Positions 8,198 through 14,139 of a DNA stretch of 14,503 bases are shown one piece after another. Each line of letters starts with the position of its first letter. Within the stretch, counting starts at the first letter, position 1. Position numbers and translations under genes: made by a program. The stretch covers positions 1-14,503 of the forward strand of contig JANYIK010000167.1 of the NCBI GenBank assembly GCA_025362115.1. The letters run 5' to 3'. Under the pieces are notes generated by a model. It ran no database searches, was not told the DNA's origin, and worked only from the letters and a program-made list of their open reading frames with translations. This stretch comes from Methylophilaceae bacterium. GTDB taxonomy: Bacteria > Pseudomonadota > Gammaproteobacteria > Burkholderiales > Methylophilaceae.

Positions 8198-9477
8198 GTG
8201 CAAGCTTCTTCAATGGCGCTCATCACTGCGCTTAAAGTTGGTAAGTCGTTCGTTCGCAATTGCTCTACCGGTAGCGATACCACGTTATCCATACGGAACA
8301 TGATGCCGCTGTAATCCACCCCGGGCGTGGCGATGGGGATGAACACTTCCGGTACTTGTTCAAAAGTCATCGCACTGTGGCCTAGTACTATGGTCGGAAT
8401 CTTGGTGGCAGGCGGTGTGCGCTCAGGGTTGAACGATGACACCCACAATAAGGTGTCAGCTTCGCCGGAGTTTAATAAGCGCTCAGTAGAGAAGTGATAG
8501 GGATCGTGTTCGGGGTAGGTTCTGGCGTAGCTGGTGCGTAACGGATAGCCGGAGATCCATGTACATACTTGGTTTGCGCTCATGTCGCCATCGCTACCAC
8601 CTAGCGGTAATCCTGACGAGCGCGTGGTTTTGTTCAAAGTTTTCACCAGCTCGGTGATGTTCTGTACCGTCAGCTCCGCGTGGGCAAAATTGAGTGCTGG
8701 AGGCGCCCAGGCGACTACACTGTATTGCGCTTTTGCCAAGCGCTCGGCTAGGTTCTGCAAATCACTGATGGTGATACCGGCAACTTCAGTGGCATACAGC
8801 TTTTTCCCGGAAACCAAGGCACGCAGTGTGGCAACCACTTCTGGCAAGTGTGCGGAATCGCACGGCAATACTTGCGGCTTGCGGCCATCGGGGCTGATGC
8901 CGGGGTTGGTATCCAAATCACGCCCGCCTAAATAGACGACCTCACGTTTGCCGGTGTCTTGCCCAAACATGGATTCCTTATTCCATACCACGCGCTCGAA
9001 AAAACGCGGCAATATACTGACCACGTCGCTACCAATGATTACCAGCAAATCCACGCGGTTTCGCACCTCGGTCAAGGTGGTGACTTGCCAGCCGGAGTTT
9101 TGTATCACCTGAATATTACGCATAAACCCATTGGAGTTCATGTGATCCAGCACCGCGCCAGATTTATCGGCCAGACGCATGACGGATCGCATGCCATTGA
9201 CGTCGGTTCCCAGTCCGGCAAATAAGGGTTGCTTAGACGCGCTCAATAGTTGAGCGGCACGGGTGATAGCCTCATCAAGACTGGCTGGTTTGCCATTGAT
9301 TTTTGCTGACGAACTAAGCGCTGGACGGCCGAAAAACGTGATGCTTTTTTGGCAGCCATTTTGCGTGACGGCAAGATTGTCCGTGGTATCGCGTGCCAAA
9401 TGAATGTCGTCGCACAACAAGCCGCAAGCGGGGCAGGTGATGGATTGAAAAGCTTGTGGCAGTGTGGAGTTATTCAT
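8191..9477 (-). CDS. fhcB: Formyltransferase/hydrolase complex subunit B
   Basis: FhcB (428 aa) is related to FwdB/FmdB, the catalytic molybdopterin subunit of archaeal formylmethanofuran dehydrogenase. In bacteria the complex is a hydrolase and this subunit is not thought to carry the metal-pterin site. An N-terminal CPACGLLCDD motif with C15, C18 and C22, plus C42 in NGC, retains the appearance of [4Fe-4S] ligands. The region where FwdB has its metal-ligating Cys/Sec reads DHMNSNGFMRNI (111-122) and contains no cysteine. The ATG at 9477 has no clear Shine-Dalgarno sequence. It is the first gene of the operon and lies 41 nt from the divergent mptG. The family assignment is firm given the adjacent fhcADC genes. 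Confidence 0.95.
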   Translation of the reverse strand: MNNSTLPQAFQSITCPACGLLCDDIHLARDTTDNLAVTQNGCQKSITFFGRPALSSSAKINGKPASLDEAITRAAQLLSASKQPLFAGLGTDVNGMRSVMRLADKSGAVLDHMNSNGFMRNIQVIQNSGWQVTTLTEVRNRVDLLVIIGSDVVSILPRFFERVVWNKESMFGQDTGKREVVYLGGRDLDTNPGISPDGRKPQVLPCDSAHLPEVVATLRALVSGKKLYATEVAGITISDLQNLAERLAKAQYSVVAWAPPALNFAHAELTVQNITELVKTLNKTTRSSGLPLGGSDGDMSANQVCTWISGYPLRTSYARTYPEHDPYHFSTERLLNSGEADTLLWVSSFNPERTPPATKIPTIVLGHSAMTFEQVPEVFIPIATPGVDYSGIMFRMDNVVSLPVEQLRTNDLPTLSAVMSAIEEACTC

Positions 9478-9518
9478 AATGCTAGGCTAAACGCTATGGT
9501 CATCAATATACTATCACG
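9478..9518. promoter_or_regulatory. Compact divergent promoter region between fhcB and mptG
   Basis: Only 41 nt separate the fhcB and mptG start codons, which face away from each other, so promoter elements must be packed here or reach into the two genes. On the plus strand TATACT (9507-9512) ends 6 nt before the mptG ATG. If used as a -10 element it would place the transcription start at or next to the ATG, giving a leaderless message. No good -35 hexamer is visible upstream. On the minus strand an overlapping TATATT is a possible -10 element for fhcB, again with a poor -35. Neither start codon has an obvious ribosome binding site. Confidence 0.4.
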
Positions 9519-10502
9519 ATGCAATCTACGACACAGCCTACCGCACATCCTGATTTGGTGACAATCCAAACTACCGCCCGTTTGCACATGGGGTTTATTG
9601 ACTTGCACGGCGGTTTGGGGAGGCGCTTTGGCAGCATAGGCTTGTCTTTGGATAATCCGGCGACGGTGATTACTGCCAGCCAACAAGCTGCTTTTAGCGT
9701 TGAAGGTTTACTGGCAGAACGTGTGTTGGAATATGCACATCAGTTTGTCGCCAAGGCTGGCATCTCTTCTGGCATTAAAGTCGGCGCACATTTTAATATC
9801 AGACAAGCCATTCCCGAACACGCGGGTTTGGGTTCCGGTACTCAATTGGCCTTGGCGGTGGGAACCGCGCTGGCCAGGCTATATCAATTGCCGATAAGCG
9901 CGCGCGCGATTGCGGGTTGGGTGGGGCGCGGGATGCGTTCTGGCGTAGGTGTAGGGGTGTTTGAGCATGGCGGACTGGTAGTGGATGGCGGACATGGTGC
10001 CAACACTATCGTGCCGCCTGTGCTGGCGCGACTGGATTTTCCCACAAGCTGGCGCGTATTGCTGGTGATGGATAACACTACGCAAGGCGTACACGGCAAG
10101 GCCGAGTTGCAAGCTTTTAAGGATCTGCCAGAATTCCCGGCCATACACGCCGCGCATATTGCACGGTTGGTGCTGATGCAGGCGTTGCCAGCTTTGGCTG
10201 AAGAAAACTTAAGCGAATTTGGCAGCGCGATTACCGAAATACAACAATTGGTGGGCGACTATTTTGCTCCCGCGCAAGGCGGTGGACACTACACTAGCAG
10301 CTTAGTGGCGAGTGCTATGCAATGGCTAGAAAGTCAAGGTGTGACGTGTTTAGGCCAAAGCTCGTGGGGCCCGACAGGGTATGCGGTGGTGGCCAGTCAG
10401 AGCCAGGCAGAATCCTTAAGTGCTGGGCTACGGCAGTCCGAGCCAGCACTCAAAGTTCTGGTTTGTCGTGCAAATAACCGAGGCGCTGTAATAGTTGGGT
10501 AG
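9519..10502 (+). CDS. mptG: Beta-ribofuranosylaminobenzene 5'-phosphate (beta-RFAP) synthase
   Basis: Beta-RFAP synthase condenses p-aminobenzoate (4-hydroxybenzoate in some archaea) with PRPP, the first committed step of methanopterin biosynthesis. The 327-aa protein has the GHMP-kinase-like fold signature PEHAGLGSGTQL (99-110). It also has the N-terminal TTARLHMGFIDLHG (18-31), GRGMRSGVGVGVFEHGG (136-152), a central MDNTTQGVHG and a C-terminal GQSSWGPTGYAV, all typical of the family (orf4 in the older methylotroph literature). The ATG at 9519 lacks a Shine-Dalgarno sequence, and no in-frame start exists upstream before a stop at 9483. A GTG at about 9558 is a possible shorter start. The gene heads the plus-strand cluster and supplies the cofactor used by the enzymes around it. 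Confidence 0.94.
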   Translation: MQSTTQPTAHPDLVTIQTTARLHMGFIDLHGGLGRRFGSIGLSLDNPATVITASQQAAFSVEGLLAERVLEYAHQFVAKAGISSGIKVGAHFNIRQAIPEHAGLGSGTQLALAVGTALARLYQLPISARAIAGWVGRGMRSGVGVGVFEHGGLVVDGGHGANTIVPPVLARLDFPTSWRVLLVMDNTTQGVHGKAELQAFKDLPEFPAIHAAHIARLVLMQALPALAEENLSEFGSAITEIQQLVGDYFAPAQGGGHYTSSLVASAMQWLESQGVTCLGQSSWGPTGYAVVASQSQAESLSAGLRQSEPALKVLVCRANNRGAVIVG

Positions 10503-10578
10503 CAAGACACTTAAGTTATGTGTAAGATTTAGGTTAAGCTATTGCGGGGAGTCAATTTTTTAGAAAATGGGTGAAAAC

Positions 10579-11475
10579 ATGGAAAGACCATACGTACTGC
10601 ACGTCATCACGCCTGACAGGAACGTCAGTCCGTTTGACGCCAACATGGCCTACGATGCTGGCTATAACGCTATCGTGCCTTATACCAATGTGGTGTTGGA
10701 GGAGGTAAAAACACTGGTGCAGGATGCTATTTTTTCGCGTGGTCCGCGTGGTGTTTGGCGCACTGGCGTTTTCATTAGCGGTCGCGATATTGATTTGGCA
10801 ATGGAAATGTTAGCCATTGCCAAAAAATCCATGATTCCTCCTTTTGAAGTCTCCGTGTTTGCAGATCCTTCCGGTGCTTTTACTACCAGTGCGGCGATGA
10901 TGGCAATGGTGGAAGCACAATTGAAAAAAGCGCATGGTCAGGATTTGAACGGATGCAAAGTCAGTATTTTTGGCGCAACCGGCCCTGTGGGAGGCTGTAC
11001 CGCGGTGATCGCTGCCAAGCATGGTGCTGAGGTCGAGCTGGTGGCTCATCGCTCGGTAGATGATGTGAAGGCTAAAGCTGAATCTTATAACAAGCATTAC
11101 GGCACTAAAATTGGTTACGTTGATGGATCGAGCGAAAATCTCAAAAAGGCCATTTTGCAAAAAACCGATGTGGCTTTGTGTACCGCTACAGCTGGGATTC
11201 GTGTGATTGAGTTAGCGCAGATGAAAGACTCTCCTACCTTGAAAATAGTAGTAGATACCAATGCCGTGCCGCCCACTGGTGCAGAAGGCGTAGGCCCTAT
11301 GGCCAATGCCGAGCCGATTGCGGGCACCAATGCCGTTGGTTTTGGTGCACTGGCGATAGGCAATAACAAGTACCAGATACAAAACTTGCTGTTGAAAAAG
11401 ATGCTAGAAGGCCAGACCCATGTGTATTTGGATTTCCTCTCTGCATTTGAGGTGGCAAGAAAACACCTAGATTGA
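10579..11475 (+). CDS. mtdB: NAD(P)-dependent methylene-tetrahydromethanopterin dehydrogenase (MtdB/MtdC type)
   Basis: The enzyme oxidises methylene-H4MPT to methenyl-H4MPT with NAD(P)+ in the cytosol. The 298-aa protein shows MtdB-like segments HVITPDRNVSPFDANMA (8-24), FADPSGAFTTSAAM (94-107), DTNAVPPTG (226-234), GALAIGNNKYQ (256-266) and YLDFLSAFEVA (283-293). The Rossmann motif is GATGPVG (132-138), which is closer to MtdA's GTGPVG than to the GGAGVVA I recall for M. extorquens MtdB. I chose the ATG at 10579: GGGTGA sits 4 nt before it, and the homologue's N-terminus is similarly short. An ATG at 10567 (MGEN-) is the alternative. The 76 nt after mptG (10503-10578) hold GGGGAG at 10546-10551 but no clear promoter. 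Assignment to MtdB versus the related MtdC class needs a phylogeny. Confidence 0.9.
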   Translation: MERPYVLHVITPDRNVSPFDANMAYDAGYNAIVPYTNVVLEEVKTLVQDAIFSRGPRGVWRTGVFISGRDIDLAMEMLAIAKKSMIPPFEVSVFADPSGAFTTSAAMMAMVEAQLKKAHGQDLNGCKVSIFGATGPVGGCTAVIAAKHGAEVELVAHRSVDDVKAKAESYNKHYGTKIGYVDGSSENLKKAILQKTDVALCTATAGIRVIELAQMKDSPTLKIVVDTNAVPPTGAEGVGPMANAEPIAGTNAVGFGALAIGNNKYQIQNLLLKKMLEGQTHVYLDFLSAFEVARKHLD

Positions 11476-12578
11476 TCGTCGTTATCGCCGTTTGTGCTCG
11501 GCCATATGTGATGGCCGCCGCGCAAGTAGGTTACAAAGTCGCCGCGTTAGACGCATTCAACGATGCCGAAACGCGGCGTTTTTGTGTGCAGAGCATGGCG
11601 GTTAGGTACTCGAATAACGGTTTTGACGCGGACGATTTGTGGCAAAAGTTGTCGTCACTGGAAGGTGTCACAGCCGTGGTGTACGGCAGCGGTTTGGAAA
11701 GCCAGCCTAAGTTGCTGGAAAGAGTCGCAACGCATTATCCATTGCTGGGCAATGATGCCGCCACTGTAGCCAAAATCAAACATCCGCCCAGCTTTTTTGC
11801 GTTGCTGGATCAACTCAACATTCCGCATCCGCCCGTGCAATACACCACCCCGTCGGATGAAGGTTGGCTCATCAAGTCAGGTGGCGGCTCTGGCGGCACA
11901 CACATCCGCGAGTCGGGTCAGTTTCGATTGGGTCAATTCCAACTGGGTCAATTCCAAAGTGGTGATTATTTTCAGCGCAAAGTTGAAGGCAAGCCGGTTT
12001 CAGTATTGTTTTTGGCGGATGGCCGCCAGGCCAGAATTGTTGGCTTTAACGAACAATGGTGCGCCCCAACTTATGCCATGCCATATCGTTATGGGGGTGC
12101 GGTCAGCCAAACGGATTTACCTGAGCGCACAAAAACACAGATGGCGGAGACCGCGCAACAACTGACTGCTCACTTGGCATTGCGCGGCTTGAATAGCCTG
12201 GATTTCATACTGGCTGGAGATGAAGTATTGGCGCTGGAAATCAACCCGCGCCTTACCGCTACTGTTGATTTATATGACCAGCTATTTGAGCATCACCTAC
12301 AAGCCTGCAAGGGCGTGTTGATGCCCTTATCCGACGCTACCAAGGCTAAAGCGCACGCTATTGTGTATGCCACCCACCGCATTCATATTCCCGAAAGCCT
12401 TATCTGGCCTGACTGGGTAGTAGACACGCCGCTGGATACGGTATTCAAAAACCGACCACTCTGTAGCGTGCTGGCCAGCGCCGCCGACGCTACTACCGCA
12501 AAAAATCTAGCCTTTGCCAGAGCCAACCAACTTGAGGCACAATTGGCTCCTTTCTATTCGCTGGACGACCCATCATGA
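11472..12578 (+). CDS. ATP-grasp superfamily ligase of the H4MPT/methanofuran gene cluster
   Basis: This 368-aa protein is a predicted ATP-dependent carboxylate-amine ligase with unknown substrate. The N-terminal preATP-grasp domain begins IVVIAVCARPYVMAAAQVGYKVAALDAF. The ATP-grasp core has WLIKSGGGSGGTHIR (132-146, with K135 and a flexible glycine loop), YFQRKVEGKPVSVLF (166-180), and the metal/ATP site DF (D244) to LEINPRLTATVDLYD (E256, N258). Related genes recur in bacterial H4MPT clusters. A role in adding glutamate or another amine to methanofuran or H4MPT would fit (compare archaeal MfnD, a tyramine-glutamate ligase), but this is inference. The start is TTG at 11472, overlapping the mtdB stop as TTGA. 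The ATG at 11511 would remove the first beta strand. It ends in an ATGA overlap with mch. Confidence 0.82.
   Translation: MIVVIAVCARPYVMAAAQVGYKVAALDAFNDAETRRFCVQSMAVRYSNNGFDADDLWQKLSSLEGVTAVVYGSGLESQPKLLERVATHYPLLGNDAATVAKIKHPPSFFALLDQLNIPHPPVQYTTPSDEGWLIKSGGGSGGTHIRESGQFRLGQFQLGQFQSGDYFQRKVEGKPVSVLFLADGRQARIVGFNEQWCAPTYAMPYRYGGAVSQTDLPERTKTQMAETAQQLTAHLALRGLNSLDFILAGDEVLALEINPRLTATVDLYDQLFEHHLQACKGVLMPLSDATKAKAHAIVYATHRIHIPESLIWPDWVVDTPLDTVFKNRPLCSVLASAADATTAKNLAFARANQLEAQLAPFYSLDDPS
11915..11959 (+). repeat. Three in-frame 15-nt tandem repeats inside the ATP-grasp gene
   Basis: Three consecutive 15-nt units start with GGGTCA at 11915, 11930 and 11945. The second and third are identical over their first 13 nt (GGGTCAATTCCAA). 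They encode GQFRL, GQFQL and GQFQS. The array lies between the glycine-rich loop and the YFQRKVEG strand of the ATP-grasp domain, a surface-loop position. It looks like a local expansion that keeps the reading frame. Confidence 0.85.
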
Positions 12579-13549
12579 GCCACGCGCCAATTGACACCAC
12601 CCTCTGGCCCAGCGTTAACGGCTTGGCCGCGTCTCTCGTGCAATCCATGAAACAGAATGCCAAGGCGCTCCGCATCAGCGTTGAGCGCTTGGAATCGGGC
12701 GCTACCGTGATTGACGCAGGCATCAAACACGCGGGTGGCCTGGAAGTTGGGCGTTTGGTGGCCGAAATTTGCATGGGTGGTCTAGGGGCTGTGCGTTTGC
12801 AGCATTCACCTTCACGCCGCTGGCCGTTTGAGATTTGTGTGCATAGCAGTAACCCCGTGCTGGCTTGCTTAGGCAGCCAATACGCCGGTTGGAGCTTGAA
12901 CCACGGCGATTTTTTCGCGCTGGGTTCTGGTCCCGGACGCGCCATTGCGGTGAAAGAAGAGTTATACAAAGAGCTAGGTTATAAAGACCAGTGCGACAGT
13001 GCCGTGTTGGTGCTGGAAGTAGATAAAATCCCGCCCGCAGAAGTGGTGGAAAAGGTGGCGCGAGATACTGGTTTGGTGGCGGAAAAACTGACATTCATCC
13101 TTACCCCCACGCGCTCATTGGCGGGTTCTTTTCAAGTCGTAGCGAGGGTGCTGGAAGTGGCCATGCATAAAGTCCACGCCTTGCAATTTGACCTCAATCA
13201 CATCGTGGATGGTGTGGCCGCAGCGCCTTTCGCGCCACCCGCCAAAGATTTTGTCACCGGCATGGGACGCACCAACGACGCGATTCTGTACGGCGGGCAA
13301 GTGCATCTGTTCGTCAAAGGCAGCGACGACGATGCCAAAAACCTGGCCGAAAAACTTCCCGCCGGAACTTCCCCCGACTACGGCAAGCCGTTTGCTGAAA
13401 TCTTCAAGGCGGTCAAGTACGATTTCTACAAAATAGACCCCATGCTGTTCGCGCCAGCGCAGGTCATCGTCACCAATATGGACAGCGGCAATACCTTCCG
13501 TGCAGGCAAAATAGACGAAGACTTGCTGGATATTTCTTTTGGCGGATAG
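12575..13549 (+). CDS. mch: Methenyl-tetrahydromethanopterin cyclohydrolase
   Basis: Mch hydrolyses methenyl-H4MPT to 5-formyl-H4MPT, linking MtdB to the Fhc complex. The 324-aa length is typical of the family. Recognisable segments are WPSVNGLAASLVQSM (11-25), GATVIDAGIKHAGGLEVGR (42-60), LVAEICMGGLGAV (61-73), and the downstream SSNPVLACLGSQYAGW and FALGSGPGRA. The C-terminal half contains GMGRTNDAILYGG and FYKIDPMLFAPAQV. The ATG at 12575 overlaps the preceding stop as ATGA, so translation is probably coupled to the ATP-grasp gene; no strong independent ribosome binding site is seen. It is the last recognisable gene of the plus-strand H4MPT cluster. The orf5/orf7/fae genes that often neighbour mch in other methylotrophs are absent here. 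Confidence 0.96.
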   Translation: MSHAPIDTTLWPSVNGLAASLVQSMKQNAKALRISVERLESGATVIDAGIKHAGGLEVGRLVAEICMGGLGAVRLQHSPSRRWPFEICVHSSNPVLACLGSQYAGWSLNHGDFFALGSGPGRAIAVKEELYKELGYKDQCDSAVLVLEVDKIPPAEVVEKVARDTGLVAEKLTFILTPTRSLAGSFQVVARVLEVAMHKVHALQFDLNHIVDGVAAAPFAPPAKDFVTGMGRTNDAILYGGQVHLFVKGSDDDAKNLAEKLPAGTSPDYGKPFAEIFKAVKYDFYKIDPMLFAPAQVIVTNMDSGNTFRAGKIDEDLLDISFGG

Positions 13550-13552
13550 TTT

Positions 13553-13609
13553 GTCATTCTCGTGTAGAACCTGCCCTCGAATGTTTTAATCGGGGGCGGG
13601 AATCCAGTC
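13553..13609 (+). repeat. dRS3-like palindromic element, split copy
   Basis: The left half GTCATTCTCGTGTAG (13553-13567) and right half GGCGGGAATCCAGTC (13595-13609) together match the short inverted element GTCATTCC..GGAATCCAGTC known from betaproteobacteria (for example dRS3 of Neisseria). The halves are separated by 27 nt, most of which lies in a separate hairpin. A second, uninterrupted and inverted copy lies at 13655-13683. The dRS3 comparison is from memory of the consensus. Confidence 0.6.
13570..13600 (+). terminator. Hairpin 21 nt after mch (possible terminator or mRNA end structure)
   Basis: CCTGCCCTCGA (13570-13580) pairs with TCGGGGGCGGG (13590-13600), 11 pairs including two G-U, around a 9-nt loop. 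It is the first strong structure after the last gene of the mptG-mch cluster, so it could end or protect the transcript. No U-run follows on either strand, so a classical Rho-independent terminator is not supported. Confidence 0.35.
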
Positions 13610-13654
13610 AAGCATCAACGGAGTGATATGAATCGTGTCGTCATTAATTACTTG

Positions 13655-13683
13655 AACTGGATTCTGGCCTACGCCAGAATGAC
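13655..13683 (-). repeat. dRS3-like palindromic element, intact inverted copy
   Basis: On the minus strand this reads GTCATTCTGGCGTAGGCCAG followed by AATCCAGTT. It contains a perfect 8-bp stem (ATTCTGGC 13661-13668 and GCCAGAAT 13673-13680) with a 4-nt loop. It is in inverted orientation to the split copy at 13553-13609, so the pair brackets about 45 nt of unassigned sequence. Such elements are scattered in betaproteobacterial genomes and are known recombination or integration sites in Neisseria. Confidence 0.65.
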
Positions 13684-13684
13684 T

Positions 13685-13700
13685 GCAAAGCATGCTTTGC
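13685..13700. repeat. Perfect 16-bp palindrome
   Basis: GCAAAGCATGCTTTGC is identical to its reverse complement. It starts one base after the intact dRS3-like element and contains an SphI-type core GCATGC. It is probably part of the same composite repeat or a protein-binding site; function unknown. Confidence 0.7.
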
Positions 13701-13711
13701 ACCGCCGGAGC

Positions 13712-13735
13712 CGGATTGGGATGCAGCCCAATCCG
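13712..13735. repeat. Perfect 9-bp inverted repeat with 6-nt loop
   Basis: CGGATTGGG (13712-13720) and CCCAATCCG (13727-13735) are perfectly complementary around ATGCAG. It is the third hairpin in a row in the stretch between mch and the transposase remnant. No T-run follows. It resembles REP/BIME-type extragenic palindromes; its family is not recognised. Confidence 0.7.
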
Positions 13736-13779
13736 TGGGGCGCGGAGCGGGGCATAGGGAGAGGGACGGCGTAGCCGCG

Positions 13780-13962
13780 CAGCTCAACCAAGACCTCGCA
13801 CGCTTCCAACACTGGTACAACCACATCCGACCACACCAGAATCTAGACGGACAAACGCCGGACGAAGCTTGGCAAGGTATTGACCCCTATAAAATACGAC
13901 CTAACAAAGAATACTGGTTTGAAGCATGGGATGGACTCCTGACAGGGGTTGAACTGCGATGA
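13780..13962 (+). pseudogene. Transposase remnant, C-terminal end of a DDE integrase-core protein
   Basis: About 60 codons in one frame contain RFQHWYNHIRPHQNLDG followed by QTPDEAWQGIDP and FEAWDGLLTGVELR. This is characteristic of the extreme C-terminus of integrase-core (rve-type) transposases, just after the catalytic Glu region. The frame remains open back to 13735, but the upstream residues fall in the hairpin repeat region and do not look like transposase, so I place the break near 13780. The N-terminal domain, DNA-binding part and DDE residues are missing, so the remnant cannot be active. No terminal inverted repeat could be recognised downstream. It marks past insertion and deletion next to mch. 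Confidence 0.75.
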
Positions 13963-14139
13963 CGGGCAGCAAAACAGAGCAAGCCATATCGGCAACGGCC
14001 TGTCCGTGGAAAAGTACGCTAGCGGATGAAAGCGATTGGGCAATTGTTGCCTGTCAACCTAAAAACTTGGCATTAGCAACTGGAGTAACAGACAAATTAC
14101 AGTAAAAGCTAATCTTGACAGAGAGGAAAAAGCGAAAAA

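Noticed and set aside
8198..8203. TTG at 8203 as the fhcA start
   Set aside because: It is in frame and adds only two residues. The ATG at 8197 has a better-spaced GAAGAAG site and is the standard codon.
13570..13600. Classical Rho-independent terminator after mch
   Set aside because: The stem is strong but no T-run follows on either strand, so it is kept only as a low-confidence hairpin.
13735..13779. N-terminal extension of the transposase ORF (MGRGAGHRERDGVAA)
   Set aside because: The frame is open but lies in the hairpin repeat region and shows no transposase resemblance; it is a chance extension at the breakpoint.
13655..13780. CRISPR array or integron attC site among the hairpins
   Set aside because: There are no regularly spaced identical repeats with unique spacers, no cas or integrase gene, and no recognisable attC core sites.
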